From: Ktedonobacter sp. | GTDB taxonomy: Bacteria > Chloroflexota > Ktedonobacteria > Ktedonobacterales > Ktedonobacteraceae | DNA length: 7,055 nt | Assembly (NCBI GenBank): GCA_003450555.1 | Contig: DMFQ01000293.1 | Coordinates: forward strand, 9,442 to 16,496 | Reading direction: 5' to 3' | Part shown: piece by piece, positions 6,812-7,055 of the stretch | Layout of the letters: each line of letters starts with the position of its first letter | Numbering within the stretch: the stretch's first letter is position 1 | The notes under the pieces: model-generated | What the model was told of the DNA's origin: nothing | Databases searched by the model: none | Seen by the model: the letters and a program-made list of their open reading frames with translations, nothing else | Made by a program: the position numbers and the translations under genes

Positions 6812-6982
6812 TCAAGAGAGCCCAATGACGAGATTTTCGCGTGCCGTTTCGACCACTTCTTTCGTCACCACCTGAAGGTGGTTTGCTTCTAAAATATGTT
6901 CTACTTGCATCAGGAGGCGCTCAATCAGGCGAATATTCCCCGAGGCAATGTTGTGAATAATCTGAAGCGTACCTGAGTATCG
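6812..6982 (-). pseudogene. C-terminal remnant of a TniB/IstB-like AAA+ transposition ATPase
   Basis: Fifty-six codons are open on the minus strand, ending in TGA at 6814-6812. The translation includes IASGNIRLIERLLMQVEHIL and VVTKEVVETARENLVIG. This is the C-terminal small-domain style of AAA+ helper ATPases (TniB/TnsC/ExeA-like): a GN(F/I)RL sensor-2-like motif, a helix with an RLLxQ pattern, then a V(T)xEVVExAR..LVIG ending. Full-length proteins are roughly 250-350 residues. Here an in-frame TAA (6985-6983) closes the frame just upstream, and no other frame to the window edge continues the ATPase, so the gene is truncated or rearranged. Its 3' end faces the TTGAGA cluster, as expected for a Tn552-like or IS21-like order (transposase, then ATPase, then element end). 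Recognition is from pattern only. Confidence 0.6.
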
Positions 6983-7055
6983 TTATTGCAGCATATGAAG
7001 CCGGCTATTCACTTTGCAAAAAAAGTAGTGATCTGATAGTGTGAGCCATCTTTGA
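6983..7055. other. Window edge, nothing assignable
   Basis: A minus-strand frame enters from the right edge and stops after 14 codons with TGA at 7011-7009, the peptide ending HYQITTFFAK. It could be the tail of a gene beyond the window or chance. All three minus frames contain stops between here and the ATPase remnant. Confidence 0.3.

Noticed and set aside
5617..6825. 402-codon minus-strand frame opposite the permease
   Set aside because: Antisense shadow of a strongly supported membrane protein; composition is Gln/Arg/Glu-rich and low in hydrophobics as expected for a mirror of a Leu-rich gene.
5802..6875. 357-codon plus-strand frame overlapping the permease in another phase
   Set aside because: Out-of-frame shadow with Arg/Pro/Ala-rich composition and no domain; the permease frame has clear transmembrane segments and a good start.

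Overview
The window looks like chromosomal sequence from a GC-moderate, free-living bacterium. My best guess is a Chloroflexota member of the Ktedonobacteria type. The guess rests on a fused AccD-AccA carboxyltransferase, a TetR/ABC-exporter cassette with a duplicated-half permease, and a TniB-like transposition ATPase remnant next to intact genes. It is an inference from family style, not from a marker gene.

Left part, minus strand (1-2674): a carboxyltransferase gene fusing the beta (AccD) and alpha (AccA) subunits of acetyl-CoA carboxylase is followed on the same strand by a possible 39-codon leader ORF. That ORF overlaps the start of a LivH-type branched-chain amino acid ABC permease, which runs off the left edge. 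No convincing terminator separates them, so read-through is possible, but no functional link is evident.

Centre (2675-3354): a more AT-rich divergent intergenic region without an intact gene. It holds a TGTCAC-N8-GTGACA dyad upstream of accDA, a short remnant resembling the extreme C-terminus of an enoyl-CoA hydratase, a perfect 20-bp inverted repeat, and a near-consensus sigma70 promoter whose -10 box lies inside a perfect 44-nt operator palindrome.

Right part, plus strand (3355-6645): a compact three-gene operon of tetR regulator, ABC ATPase and 12-TM two-halved ABC permease. Each gene has its own Shine-Dalgarno sequence and the gaps are short. The simplest reading is a self-regulated efflux system: the TetR protein represses its own promoter through the 44-nt operator, an unknown ligand relieves repression, and the ATPase and permease export that ligand or a related compound.

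Right edge (6646-7055): no intact gene. There is a hairpin, a cluster of TTGAGA/TCTCAA motifs in both orientations, and on the minus strand a 56-codon fragment matching the C-terminal style of TniB/IstB-like AAA+ transposition helper ATPases, cut off by an in-frame stop. This looks like the decayed end of a mobile element abutting the exporter operon. I do not see a clearly new multi-gene system. The most distinctive signals are the double-site operator, the fused carboxyltransferase with extra tails, and the short ORF coupled to livH.
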